Counted from the stretch's first letter, positions 37,261 through 45,792 are shown. The stretch: DNA of 64,000 bases from Cytobacillus sp. NJ13 (GCA_030348385.1 JAUCFP010000006.1:3052501-3116500); one strand, 5' to 3'. The notes: generated by a model from the letters alone, not told the origin. Numbers and translations: made by a program.

Positions 37261-38291
37261 TGGATTGGAAACAGGCTTTACTCCAATCATGGGGCTGGAT
37301 GGCAGCCTTTATATTCCTTATCCTGGTTACTTTTGTGCTAAGTCTCGCGACTGGAGTGATGCCAGTCGGAATGAATGAAATTATGGCTGTTCTCTCAGGC
37401 AGCGGCACTCCGAAGCAGGAGCTCGTGCTGCTTCAGCTAAGATTGCCAAGAATGATCATTGCCCTTCTAATAGGAGCAGGCCTTGCTCTTTCCGGCAGCA
37501 TCCTTCAGGGGCTATCCCGGAATTCCCTGGCTGACCCCGGTATTCTCGGCATTAATGCCGGGGCCGGATTAGCAGTTGTTCTCTCAATCTACCTGTTCGG
37601 GCAATCGGGCGGAAGCCTTCTGGCTAAACCGTTCTTCCTTCCCGTATTTGCTTTCGCCGGAGCACTTGCCATTGCAGCTCTGATCTACCGATTTTCGTGG
37701 AAAGGCGGAATAGACCCGGAACGGCTTCTTCTCGTTGGCCTTGGATTTAATGCACTATGCGGTGCCTTGCTGCTGATCCTGCAGCTGAAAATGGATCCAA
37801 AGGATTTTCAGCAGGCAGCCATTTGGCTGACTGGCAGCATCTGGGGTATTCAATGGCCGTATGTATGGGCACTCCTTCCCTGGATTCTTGTTCTGATGCC
37901 AGTCGCCTTTATAAAGGCAAGAACAATGAATATCCTTCAATTCAAACAGGAAGTTCCTGTTGCACTCGGCTTAAGAGTCGAATCCGAGCGCCGGCTGCTT
38001 CTCTGTCTTTCAGCGGCTCTTGCCGGAGCATGTGTAGCAGCTGGCGGCGGAATTGCTTTCATTGGCCTTCTGGCACCACATCTGGCACGCCGCCTTTGCG
38101 GCCCCAACTACTTCAGCAATTTGCCTTTATCTGCATTAATAGGCGCAGCGCTTGTTCTCATTGCAGATATGATAGGGAAAAATCTCCTTGCACCTGCTGA
38201 TATCCCGGTTGGAATCGTAATCTCAGTCATTGGAGCTCCTTATCTGATTATCATGCTTCTCACCCGGAAAGGAACAGGATTGAAAGCTTAA
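37260..38291 (+). CDS. Iron-siderophore ABC permease (FeuC-like, FecCD family)
   Basis: A 343-residue FecCD-type permease partnering the previous gene as a heterodimer. Motifs: QLRLPRMIIALLIGAGLALSGSILQGLSRNSLADPGILGINAGAGLAVV near 57-105, AAIWLTGSIWGIQWPYVWAL, ALGLRVESERRLLL (the substrate for coupling to the ATPase) and GGGIAFIGLLAPHLARRLCGPNYFSNLPLSALIGA. The C-terminus ends IVISVIGAPYLIIMLLTRKG. Co-translated with the preceding gene (TAATG overlap) and followed by a terminator. Expected to take up a catechol or mixed-ligand siderophore. Confidence 0.92.
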   Translation: MDWKQALLQSWGWMAAFIFLILVTFVLSLATGVMPVGMNEIMAVLSGSGTPKQELVLLQLRLPRMIIALLIGAGLALSGSILQGLSRNSLADPGILGINAGAGLAVVLSIYLFGQSGGSLLAKPFFLPVFAFAGALAIAALIYRFSWKGGIDPERLLLVGLGFNALCGALLLILQLKMDPKDFQQAAIWLTGSIWGIQWPYVWALLPWILVLMPVAFIKARTMNILQFKQEVPVALGLRVESERRLLLCLSAALAGACVAAGGGIAFIGLLAPHLARRLCGPNYFSNLPLSALIGAALVLIADMIGKNLLAPADIPVGIVISVIGAPYLIIMLLTRKGTGLKA

Positions 38292-38305
38292 TAGATATCA
38301 ATCAC

Positions 38306-38350
38306 ATAAAAAATGCCCATTCAAAAATCCCTTTATGAATGGGCATTGCA
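38306..38350. terminator. Terminator between feuC-like and hmoA-like genes
   Basis: AATGCCCATTCA and TGAATGGGCATT pair perfectly over 12 bases. The T run is strong on the minus strand, so it mainly ends the haem monooxygenase transcript. Confidence 0.85.
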
Positions 38351-38352
38351 CT

Positions 38353-38688
38353 TTATTTAATTTCAGCTGGCTCACGGTATTGCTTCTGGCCCAAAGAATG
38401 ATAGACATCCTGACGGCTATCAACAATATATTCCGGCTTCGGCTTGCCGCGGTTTGCCTTGTGCCCAGCAATATGTACATCACTTGTTTCCCACGCCTTC
38501 CAGGCTTCTTCCGATTCCCAGCGAATCATGACGGCCACTTCTTCATCCCCGCTGCGCTGTTTCTTCTTTAAAACATTCAAATCAACGAATCCAGGCTGCT
38601 CTTCGATTATGCCTTCCCCTGCAAAGCGATCGACTAACTTATTGGAATGGCCTTCTTTCACCGTAATCGTTTTTAATTGAATAAACAT
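38353..38688 (-). CDS. hmoA: Haem-degrading monooxygenase (HmoA/IsdG family)
   Basis: A 111-residue ferredoxin-fold protein of the antibiotic biosynthesis monooxygenase superfamily. It begins MFIQLKTITVKEGHSNKLVDRF, contains the W-rich segment VAVMIRWESEEAWKAWETSD and the probable haem-ligand histidine in VHIAGHKANRG. Members cleave haem to release iron in the cytosol. It shares a promoter region with a divergent MFS gene, and a Fur box lies between them, which supports an iron-starvation role. HmoA (YetG) is the closest named Bacillus subtilis relative by length. Confidence 0.82.
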   Translation of the reverse strand: MFIQLKTITVKEGHSNKLVDRFAGEGIIEEQPGFVDLNVLKKKQRSGDEEVAVMIRWESEEAWKAWETSDVHIAGHKANRGKPKPEYIVDSRQDVYHSLGQKQYREPAEIK

Positions 38689-38725
38689 ACCTGTTCCTCC
38701 CCTGCTTCTTTTCTGTTATTATAAT

Positions 38726-38740
38726 TGATAACGATTTTCA
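38726..38740. promoter_or_regulatory. Fur box between hmoA-like and MFS genes
   Basis: TGATAACGATTTTCA, 12 of 14 specified positions, with ATTTTCA repeated to the right. It can control both divergent genes. Confidence 0.8.
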
Positions 38741-38829
38741 TTTTCAACTATTTTAAAAAATAGATTCATTATTTTATTAATTTATAGTATGTTTAGATTA
38801 TCGAACTAATCAGAAAATGAGGCTCAATT

Positions 38830-40044
38830 ATGTGGAAAAATAAAAATGTATGGATTTTATTAACTGGGGAGTTTATAGCAGGGCTGGGCTTGTGGCTAGG
38901 TATAATAGGGAATCTCGAATTTATGCAGGAAAAGGTTCCCTCAGATTTTCTAAAGTCGCTTATTTTGGCAGGCGGATTGCTGGCTGGGATTGCTGTTGGA
39001 CCCTGGGCAGGAAGAATAACTGACCAAATCAGCAAGAAGACGGTCATGCTGGCGTCTGGCTTCGCCCGGGCATTAAGCGTTATTTTTATGTTAATTGCCA
39101 TACAAACCGGGTCTGTCTGGTGGATGGTTATTTTTCTGGTATTCCTGCAAATCTCGGCAGCCTTCTATTTTCCAGCTCTGCAGGCTGCGATTCCGCTGGT
39201 AGTGGAAGATAAAGATCTGCTGCAGCTGAATGGAGTCCATATGAATGTGTCCACCCTTTCGAGAATTTTAGGTACTGCTTTAGCTGGCGTTTTGTTAGTC
39301 ATCTTGCCATTATCAATGCTTTACATCGCTTCGCTTGTCGCCTATCTGATTCTCTTTTTAATCACTTTTTTTATGGATTTTGAAGAATCTGTCTCGAAGG
39401 AAAGCACAGGTAGAAACTCAAGCAGAGGCAGCGGAGGATTCAAGGAAGTATTCCCGATTATTCAAGGTCTGCCCATTGTGTTTATGACATTGATCCTAAC
39501 CTTGGTTCCGCTTCTGTTCCTTGGCGGCTTTAACTTAATGGTCATTAATATCAGTGAGCTTCAGGACAGCTCATCCATTAAAGGATTGATCTATACGGCA
39601 GAAGGACTCGGCTTCATGCTTGGCGCATTCATTGTTAAACAAATCAGTCAAAAACGTTCGCCTTATGCGATCCTGTTTTTCTTCTCCTTCATCATCGGTC
39701 TATCACAGCTGCTTCTGTACTTTGCAGATGTACCTGTTTTATCCATCTTGGCTTTCTTTATTTTTGGGTTTGCCGTCGGCTGTTTCTTCCCGACTGCCGC
39801 CACCATTTTTCAAACAAGAGTGCCAAAGGAATTTCACGGAAGATTCTTCTCCTTCCGAAACATGCTTGACCGTGTAACTTTTCAGATTGTCCTGCTTCTG
39901 ACCGGATTCCTTCTGGATGCTGTCGGCCTTCAGATAATGGTCGTGATCTTTGGAATACTGTCGCTGATCATGACGGCAGCATTCTTTGCTAAATTCAGGA
40001 AAATAAGGACAGAAGTTCAGGTTAAAGAAAAGATCAGTACGTAA
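38830..40044 (+). CDS. MFS transporter, candidate siderophore exporter
   Basis: A 404-residue transporter with 12 predicted helices of the EntS/MefA-like group (WILLTGEFIAGLGLWLGIIGNL; GRITDQISKKTVMLASGFARAL; AAFYFPALQAAIPLVVE; FFPTAATIFQTRVPKEFHGRFFSFRNMLDRV). It lies behind a Fur box inside the iron island. Petrobactin exporters of other Bacillus belong to the MFS, so export of petrobactin is a plausible but unproved role. Start ATG 38830 follows GAGG by 7 bases. It has no co-transcribed gene downstream. Confidence 0.82.
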   Translation: MWKNKNVWILLTGEFIAGLGLWLGIIGNLEFMQEKVPSDFLKSLILAGGLLAGIAVGPWAGRITDQISKKTVMLASGFARALSVIFMLIAIQTGSVWWMVIFLVFLQISAAFYFPALQAAIPLVVEDKDLLQLNGVHMNVSTLSRILGTALAGVLLVILPLSMLYIASLVAYLILFLITFFMDFEESVSKESTGRNSSRGSGGFKEVFPIIQGLPIVFMTLILTLVPLLFLGGFNLMVINISELQDSSSIKGLIYTAEGLGFMLGAFIVKQISQKRSPYAILFFFSFIIGLSQLLLYFADVPVLSILAFFIFGFAVGCFFPTAATIFQTRVPKEFHGRFFSFRNMLDRVTFQIVLLLTGFLLDAVGLQIMVVIFGILSLIMTAAFFAKFRKIRTEVQVKEKIST

Positions 40045-40351
40045 GAAAAGCGGAAGCGCCTTGCCCACGAAGGAACGCAGACTAAGAACGCCACGTCCTG
40101 TGGCAACGTCTGCATGACCCCCATCCTGGGGGCCTCAAGCACAAGACGAGCCTTACGGAAAGGCGTTCTTTGCCTTTTTGGGAGGATTGACCGAAATGTG
40201 GAGGCGACTGCCCAGGGACGACAGGCATAAGACGGTTCCTGTAAGAAGGCGTCTTTCCTTCTGAAAGGAAATGGCTTATGAACCCGAGTCCCTAGGAGCC
40301 GCAGCTAGACAAGCTTGTGACCTCGAGGGGGTAGGCGCTGAAGCTAGACAG
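40043..40351. repeat. Long interspersed structured repeat (GAAAAGCGGAAGCGCC type)
   Basis: Begins AAGAAAAGCGGAAGCGCCTTG and ends GGGGGTAGGCGCTGAAGCTAG followed by ACAG. The two ends are inverted (AGCGCC and GGCGCT with flanks), so the whole 300-base unit can fold. Internal stems include CCCCCATCCTGGGGG. Short related copies are at 43592 and, reversed, at 51262. No open reading frame. This element type is common between genes in several Bacillus species. Confidence 0.8.
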
Positions 40352-40385
40352 TTGTCAGACTTCAGATTGTATAAATCTTATCTTT

Positions 40386-40418
40386 AAAAACCGGTCCACA
40401 TCGTGTGGGCCGGTTTTT
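40386..40418. terminator. Strong bidirectional terminator
   Basis: AAAAACCGG, CCACA, TCG, TGTGG, CCGGTTTTT. It follows the long repeat and separates the MFS gene from the flavoprotein gene. Confidence 0.8.
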
Positions 40419-40455
40419 CGCTGCTATTTCGCCTTAATTCCAAACGTTTTTTCAG

Positions 40456-40551
40456 TTTATGTGCGGATAGCCTTATTTTATGTGCGGATAAAATTTTTTC
40501 TGTGCACATAACCCAGTTTTATGTGCGGATAAAAAAATTTATGTGCGCTTA
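40456..40551. repeat. Phased short repeat TTTATGTGCGGATA
   Basis: Exact copies begin at 40456, 40477 and 40518, with a variant TTTATGTGCGCTTA at 40538 and a degenerate inverted-looking copy TCTGTGCACATAA near 40499. The spacing is 20-21 bases throughout, i.e. two DNA turns. It lies just after the stop of the flavoprotein gene. Confidence 0.85.
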
Positions 40552-40561
40552 GTCTTTTACC

Positions 40562-41611
40562 CTAGTGCACCAGCTGCTTCACCAATTCCCGATTCCGTTT
40601 TTTAAAGACATCATTATGAGAAGAAACCATCGCAGCTGCGGCAGCATCCGGTTCAATGTACTGCTTCGCTTTGTTTACTGCATTGGCAGCATCCTGGAAT
40701 GCTCCGGCAATTAAGTGAAGTTTGCCGTCATGCTTTAGGATATCCCCTGCAGCATATAGCCCTTCAACTGACGTTTCGCTGTTTGCATTGCCTGCAATAT
40801 AGAAATCTTCCAGCATTTCAATGTTGAGATTGCTATTTTTTAAGAGTTCCGTATCCTGTTCATAGCCATGATTAATTACTACTTCATCTATTTTCAGATA
40901 AGAAACTTCGCCCGTTTCATTATTAGTCAATTCCACCTGTTCAATTTCCTCGTGATTTCCGCCGGCAAGTAATTTTGTGATGGACGTATGGTTAATGCAG
41001 ATAACCGAACTATTCATCAGCTGTGAAACCTGAGCTTCATGGCCAGTCAAAGCATCTCTCCTGCAAGTGATGTATACCTGCTTGGCAACCGGCTCCAATT
41101 CATTTGCCCAGTCTACTGCAGAATTTCCTCCGCCGGAAACAATTACAGTCTTATCCTTAAAATGTTTAAGCGACTTGACTGTATAATTCAGATTGGAAAC
41201 TTCAAAACGCTCTGCCCCTTCTATCTTCAGTTTCTGCGGCTTTAAAATACCGCTGCCAACAGCTACAATGACGGTTTTCGAATAGTGCTCTTCTCCAGAA
41301 GAGCCTTTTAAGACAAATAGACCATCTTCATTTTTGGCAATGGATTCTACCTTTTCATTAAGAACAACCGTTGGGTTAAACGTTAGTCCCTGCTCCACCA
41401 GCTGTTCGATCAGCTTAGCTCCCGGAGTCGGAGTCAGGCCGCCCACATCCCAGATCATTTTCTCCGGATATACATGAATTTTACCGCCCAGCATCGGCTG
41501 AAACTCAATCAGCTTTGTTTTCATTTTCCTTAATCCGCTGTAGAAAGTGGAATAAAGACCCGCAGGTCCGCCTCCAATGACCGTCACATCAAACACTTCA
41601 GCATTTTTCAT
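40562..41611 (-). CDS. Ferredoxin/flavodoxin-NADP reductase, thioredoxin-reductase type (YcgT/YumC-like)
   Basis: A 349-residue flavoprotein. FAD site [21 protein letters not shown] at 11-31, NADPH site VIVSGGGNSAVDWANEL near 157 and FAD closing motif GLYAAGDILKHDGKLHLIAGAFQDAANAVNKAKQYI near 285. It lacks the CxxC pair of thioredoxin reductase, so it is the YumC/YcgT type that reduces ferredoxin, flavodoxin or haem monooxygenase partners. A Fur box stands in front of it; reduction of ferric siderophore or supply of electrons to the haem monooxygenase is a likely role. YcgT is the iron-regulated paralogue in Bacillus subtilis, but paralogues cannot be told apart with certainty here. Confidence 0.88.
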   Translation of the reverse strand: MKNAEVFDVTVIGGGPAGLYSTFYSGLRKMKTKLIEFQPMLGGKIHVYPEKMIWDVGGLTPTPGAKLIEQLVEQGLTFNPTVVLNEKVESIAKNEDGLFVLKGSSGEEHYSKTVIVAVGSGILKPQKLKIEGAERFEVSNLNYTVKSLKHFKDKTVIVSGGGNSAVDWANELEPVAKQVYITCRRDALTGHEAQVSQLMNSSVICINHTSITKLLAGGNHEEIEQVELTNNETGEVSYLKIDEVVINHGYEQDTELLKNSNLNIEMLEDFYIAGNANSETSVEGLYAAGDILKHDGKLHLIAGAFQDAANAVNKAKQYIEPDAAAAAMVSSHNDVFKKRNRELVKQLVH

Positions 41612-41641
41612 TTACCGTCCACTCCTATAACCAATTACTAT

Positions 41642-41656
41642 TGATTATCATTCTCA
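41642..41656. promoter_or_regulatory. Fur box upstream of the flavoprotein gene
   Basis: TGATTATCATTCTCA, 12 of 14 specified positions, 30 bases before the minus-strand start at 41611. Confidence 0.78.
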
Positions 41657-41727
41657 CTTCAACTATACGACCTTTTTTCTCCTTTGACAATGAAATTTTT
41701 TTCTGAATACTTTTCCTTTATATACTA

Positions 41728-41787
41728 TTGACATAAAAATCAGATAGACTTATAGTAAAAAAGAACCGATACTGATAATCATTATCA
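41728..41787 (+). promoter_or_regulatory. Promoter and perfect Fur box of the siderophore ABC operon
   Basis: TTGACA (41728-41733), 17 bases, TATAGT (41751-41756), then the perfect Fur box TGATAATCATTATCA (41773-41787) just after the expected transcription start. Tight iron repression is expected. Confidence 0.88.
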
Positions 41788-41822
41788 CTAAAATATATTC
41801 TCAACTAAACGGAGGTTACATA

Positions 41823-42668
41823 ATGGTCCGCCTATATACAGATGGCTTGAACATTGGATATAGTGAACGCTTGATTGTGAAAGACCTTAGTGTCCAGATT
41901 CCCGATAAAAAGATCACGACCATAATCGGCCCGAATGGCTGCGGAAAATCTACCCTTTTAAAAGCGATTACACGAATCATTTCTCATCAATCAGGTACTG
42001 TCATTTTGGATGGCGAAAACATTTCAAAGGAAAATACAAAGATCCTAGCCAAGAAAATGGCGATTTTGCCGCAAACACCCGAAAGTGCAAGCGGTTTAAC
42101 AGTTGGCGAACTGGTCTCATACGGACGCTTTCCTTATCAGAAAGGCTTTGGCAGATTAACGAAAAAGGACTATGAAGTTATTGATTGGGCTCTTGATGTT
42201 ACTGGAACAAAGGATTTCAAATTTCGCCCGGTTGACGCCCTTTCCGGCGGCCAGCGCCAGAGAGTCTGGATCGCAATGGCTCTTGCACAGGAAACAGACA
42301 TCATTTTCCTTGATGAACCGACCACATACTTGGATATGGCCCATCAGCTTGAAGTTCTCGAGCTTCTCCAAAAGCTGAACCAGGAACAGGAGCGCACCAT
42401 TGTGATGGTCCTTCATGATTTAAACCAGGCAGCCCGTTTTGCTGACCATATCGTTGCATTAAAAGATGGTGAAATTGTTAAATCAGGAAGCTATGAGGAA
42501 GTCATTACACAGGATGTCTTAAGGAAAGTGTTCAATATTGATGCAGTCATCGGACGTGACCCACGCACAAACAAGCCAATGTGTATTACTTATAATTTAT
42601 TAAAAGGAGAAAATCAACATGAAGAAACTATTAATCCCGTTTACGATCTTGCTGCTTCTGCTTATTAG
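41823..42668 (+). CDS. Iron-siderophore ABC transporter ATPase (YusV-like)
   Basis: A 281-residue ATPase of the FecE/FhuC family. Walker A GPNGCGKST is at 37-45, the Q loop in ILPQTPESASGLTVGELVSYGRFPYQKGFGRL, signature LSGGQRQR near 140, Walker B IIFLDEPT near 163 and the switch His in VLHDLNQAARF. It is very like YusV, which in Bacillus subtilis serves several permeases including FeuBC. The 3' end extends 50 bases into the binding-protein gene, which starts inside it. As the FeuBC-like pair at 36226-38291 has no ATPase, this one probably serves both systems. Confidence 0.92.
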   Translation: MVRLYTDGLNIGYSERLIVKDLSVQIPDKKITTIIGPNGCGKSTLLKAITRIISHQSGTVILDGENISKENTKILAKKMAILPQTPESASGLTVGELVSYGRFPYQKGFGRLTKKDYEVIDWALDVTGTKDFKFRPVDALSGGQRQRVWIAMALAQETDIIFLDEPTTYLDMAHQLEVLELLQKLNQEQERTIVMVLHDLNQAARFADHIVALKDGEIVKSGSYEEVITQDVLRKVFNIDAVIGRDPRTNKPMCITYNLLKGENQHEETINPVYDLAASAY

Positions 42669-43545
42669 CGCCTGCGGCAATACAGAGCAAGGAGAATCAA
42701 AAGAAGCAGAACCAAAAGAAGACAAAAAATCAGGCACCTTTACTTATGAATCTGAAACTGGACCAGTTGAAGTCCCGGCTGATCCTAAGAGAGTTGTCCT
42801 CCTTTCCGGCTTTACAGGAAATGTAATGCAATTAGGCGTAAATATCGTCGGAGTGGATACATGGTCCAAAAATAACCCTCGTTTTGAAGAAGAATTGAAA
42901 GATGCTGAAGAAGTATCTGAAGATAACCTGGAAAAAATAATTGAATTAGAACCAGACTTGATCATTGCATTATCTACTGTTAAAAACTACGATAAGCTTA
43001 AAGAAATTGCACCAACTGTAACTTATACTTGGGGTAAGTTAGATTATCTGTCACAGCATGAGGAAATCGGCAAGCTTCTTAATAAAGAAGAAGAAGCAAA
43101 GAAATGGGTGGCAGACTTCAAACAGCGTGCTGAAGCAGCTGGTGAAGACATCCGTGCAAAAATAGGTGAAGATGCAACCGTTTCTGTATTCGAAATCTTT
43201 GATAAACAGCTTTATGTGTTTGGCGATAACTGGGCACGCGGAACTGAAATACTGTACCAGGCAATGGACTTAAAAATGCCTGAAAAAGTTAAAGAAATGG
43301 CTCTAAAAGATGGCTATTACGCTATTTCTACAGAAGTTCTTCCAGAGTATTCCGGAGATTATATTATTCTGAGCAAATACGCTGAAGCTGACCATTCGTT
43401 CCAGGAAACTGATACGTACAAAAATATCCCTGCTGTAAAAAATAACCGCGTCTTTGAAATGGAAGGCAATGGTGCTTCCTTCAGTGATCCAATCACACTT
43501 GATGCACAGCTGGAGTTCTTTAAAGAATCATTTTTAGGAAAGTAA
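42619..43545 (+). CDS. Iron-siderophore substrate-binding lipoprotein
   Basis: A 308-residue lipoprotein: signal peptide KKLLIPFTILLLLLISACG with lipobox Cys19, acidic linker, then a type III binding fold (RVVLLSGFTGNVMQLGVNIVGVDTWSKNNPRF; IIELEPDLIIALSTVKNYDKLKEIAPTVTYTWGKLDYL; AVKNNRVFEMEGNGASFSDPITLDAQLEFFKESFLGK). The C-terminal pattern resembles the FhuD/YxeB and YfiY-type receptors for hydroxamate or mixed citrate siderophores. It starts 9 bases after AAAGGAG, inside the 3' end of the ATPase gene, and precedes two permease genes. Confidence 0.88.
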   Translation: MKKLLIPFTILLLLLISACGNTEQGESKEAEPKEDKKSGTFTYESETGPVEVPADPKRVVLLSGFTGNVMQLGVNIVGVDTWSKNNPRFEEELKDAEEVSEDNLEKIIELEPDLIIALSTVKNYDKLKEIAPTVTYTWGKLDYLSQHEEIGKLLNKEEEAKKWVADFKQRAEAAGEDIRAKIGEDATVSVFEIFDKQLYVFGDNWARGTEILYQAMDLKMPEKVKEMALKDGYYAISTEVLPEYSGDYIILSKYAEADHSFQETDTYKNIPAVKNNRVFEMEGNGASFSDPITLDAQLEFFKESFLGK

Positions 43546-43591
43546 TACTGCAGGAGGGATTCTTATTTTGGGGAATTCCTCTTTCCTATTT

Positions 43592-43687
43592 AGAAAAGCG
43601 GAAGCGCCTTGTCCCCGAAAAGAATCAATTCTGTTATTATAAGAACAGCACATAGCTCCCGCATGTCAGCTGGAGCTGGACAGTTTT
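43592..43687. repeat. Short degenerate copy of the GAAAAGCGGAAGCGCC element
   Basis: GAAAAGCGGAAGCGCCTTGT at the left, an internal hairpin CTGTT-ATTATAAG-AACAG in the middle and CAGCTGGAGCTGGACAG at the right. It lies inside the siderophore operon, between the binding-protein and permease genes. Confidence 0.75.
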
Positions 43688-43733
43688 CGAAGTTTAAGAC
43701 AGTTCTGATCCCATAAAGAAAGATGAGAGTACA

Positions 43734-44744
43734 ATGACAAAAGATGCTCAACCCTTCATTCCATTTATCTATAAACTCGCCGCAGGCTTTGTTATCTTTG
43801 CCGGCATGTTTGTGGCTGCGTGTGTGTTTGGAGCTGCGGATGTCACGGTCAGAGATGTTTGGCTGGCGCTTACTTCCAATGCTTCCGGAGAAAAAATTTC
43901 GATTATTCGTGAAATCCGTCTGCCGCGTGAAATTGCTGCGATCTTCGTTGGAGCTGCGCTTAGCATTTCCGGGGCCATTATGCAGGGAATGACAAGAAAC
44001 CCTCTCGCCGATCCAGGCCTGCTCGGATTAACGGCTGGAGCAAATGCCGCACTTGCATTAACTCTTGTGCTCATTCCCTCAGCAAATTACATAGGGATTC
44101 TGTTCGCCTGTTTTATCGGTGCAGCTGTCGGAGCAGGGCTGGTTTTTGGCATAGGCGCCATGAAAAAAGGAGGTTTCTCTCCTATTCGGATCGTATTGGC
44201 CGGAGCCGCGGTTTCTGCCTTCCTTTTCGCAATAGCCGAAGGAGTCGGCATCTACTTTAAAATTTCAAAAGATGTCAGCATGTGGACTGCAGGCGGAATC
44301 ATCGGCACATCCTGGAGCCAGCTGCAAGTGATTGTCCCGGTTATTTCTATTGGCATTCTTGTTTCGCTTTTTCTGTCCAAGCAGCTGACTATTTTAAGCT
44401 TAAATGAGGAAGTAGCTGTGGGGCTGGGGCAAAATACAACTCAGGTTAAAACCATCCTTTTCATTTTAGTGACACTGCTTGCTGGCGCATCGGTTGCACT
44501 GGTCGGCAACATGGCTTTTCTGGGGCTGATGGTGCCTCATATTGTCCGTGCTATTGTAGGTACCGACTACCGTTTTATTCTTCCCATGTCCGCACTCACA
44601 GGAGCTGCTTTTATGCTTCTGGCCGATACACTCGGGAGAACCATCAACGCTCCTTACGAAACACCGGCAGCGGCCATTATCGCCGTTATGGGGCTCCCTT
44701 TCTTCCTTTTTATTGTTCATAAAGGAGGTAAGGCGTTCTCATGA
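43734..44744 (+). CDS. Iron-siderophore ABC permease, first subunit (FecCD family)
   Basis: A 336-residue membrane protein with the FecCD hallmark REIRLPREIAAIFVGAALSISGAIMQGMTRNPLADPGLLGLTAGANAALAL (about 60-110), MWTAGGIIGTSWSQLQV, NEEVAVGLGQNTTQVKTI and GNMAFLGLMVPHIVRAIVGTDYRFILPMSAL. It belongs to the operon ATPase, binding protein, permease, permease. It is separated from the binding-protein gene by about 190 bases holding a small interspersed repeat. The overlap with the second permease is 4 bases. Confidence 0.92.
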   Translation: MTKDAQPFIPFIYKLAAGFVIFAGMFVAACVFGAADVTVRDVWLALTSNASGEKISIIREIRLPREIAAIFVGAALSISGAIMQGMTRNPLADPGLLGLTAGANAALALTLVLIPSANYIGILFACFIGAAVGAGLVFGIGAMKKGGFSPIRIVLAGAAVSAFLFAIAEGVGIYFKISKDVSMWTAGGIIGTSWSQLQVIVPVISIGILVSLFLSKQLTILSLNEEVAVGLGQNTTQVKTILFILVTLLAGASVALVGNMAFLGLMVPHIVRAIVGTDYRFILPMSALTGAAFMLLADTLGRTINAPYETPAAAIIAVMGLPFFLFIVHKGGKAFS

Positions 44745-45748
44745 TTCAGCCAGAGTTAGTAAAAAAACAGCGAATTTTAATGGCTGTTTTATCAGCACTT
44801 ATTATTGTTACCATTGTGATTGGAATGGGATTAGGCTACGCCTCCCTCTCATATGACCGATTGATCCCGACTATTATGGGACAGGGCACATTCAAAGAAG
44901 AGTTTGTGTTATTTTCCATTCGGCTGCCGCGGGTATTTATCACTGTCTTGGCCGGCATGGCACTCGCATTATCCGGTGCCATTTTACAAGGGATTACACG
45001 CAATGACCTGGCAGATCCAGGCATCATTGGCATAAACTCCGGTGCCGGGGTTGCTATAGCGGTTTTCTTTCTGTTCTTCCCGATTGAAGCTGGCACTTTC
45101 ATATACATGCTGCCTTTATGCGCATTTTTCGGCGCTTTACTTACTGCAATCTTCATCTATGCTTTTTCCTATAAGAAAAGCGAGGGGCTTCAGCCTGTTA
45201 AGATGGTGCTGGTCGGGGTTGGATTTTCCATGGCGCTTTCCGGTGTCATGGTTGTCCTGATTTCTTCAGCGGAAAGAGAGAAAGTCGATTTCATAGCTAA
45301 ATGGCTATCAGGGAATATCTGGGGAACGGATTGGCCGTTCATTTGGGCACTCCTCCCCTGGCTTCTTCTGCTTATTCCATTTACTTTATATAAAGCAAAT
45401 CGCTTGAATCTATTAAGCCTAAGCGAGCCTGTCGCCATCGGAATAGGGGTTTCCATTGAAAAAGAACGGATCATCCTTCTGCTTACAGCCGTTGCATTGG
45501 CCGCTTCAGCGGTGTCTGTAACCGGCGGAATCGCCTTTATCGGCTTAATTGCGCCGCACATGGCTAAAGCACTTGTTGGACCGCGGAATCAGCTTTTCAT
45601 TCCGATCGCTATTCTTTTAGGAGGATGGCTTCTCTTATTCGCCGACACGCTTGGCCGGAACCTGGTTGATCCTGACGGCCTGCCAGCCGGCATTATGGTT
45701 GCGCTGATCGGTGCTCCTTATTTCATGTATTTACTGTTAAAAAAATAA
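44741..45748 (+). CDS. Iron-siderophore ABC permease, second subunit (FecCD family)
   Basis: A 335-residue FecCD permease that pairs with the previous subunit. Motifs: SIRLPRVFITVLAGMALALSGAILQGITRNDLADPGIIGINSGAGVAIA, KWLSGNIWGTDWPFIWALLPWL, GIGVSIEKERIILLL and GGIAFIGLIAPHMAKALVGPRNQLFIPIAILLGGWLLLFADTLGRNLVDPDGLPAGIMVALIGAPYFMYLLLKK. Start ATG 44741 overlaps the upstream stop. A terminator follows 13 bases later, closing the operon. This pair and the FeuBC-like pair are two full import systems in the same island. Confidence 0.92.
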   Translation: MIQPELVKKQRILMAVLSALIIVTIVIGMGLGYASLSYDRLIPTIMGQGTFKEEFVLFSIRLPRVFITVLAGMALALSGAILQGITRNDLADPGIIGINSGAGVAIAVFFLFFPIEAGTFIYMLPLCAFFGALLTAIFIYAFSYKKSEGLQPVKMVLVGVGFSMALSGVMVVLISSAEREKVDFIAKWLSGNIWGTDWPFIWALLPWLLLLIPFTLYKANRLNLLSLSEPVAIGIGVSIEKERIILLLTAVALAASAVSVTGGIAFIGLIAPHMAKALVGPRNQLFIPIAILLGGWLLLFADTLGRNLVDPDGLPAGIMVALIGAPYFMYLLLKK

Positions 45749-45760
45749 ACAATACTATTA

Positions 45761-45792
45761 AAATGGCGTGCATATCCAGCACGTCATTTTTT
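45761..45792 (+). terminator. Terminator of the siderophore ABC operon
   Basis: AATGGCGTGC, ATATCCA, GCACGTCATTTTTT with one G-T pair. The remaining gap to 46036 is AT-rich without other clear elements. Confidence 0.75.
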
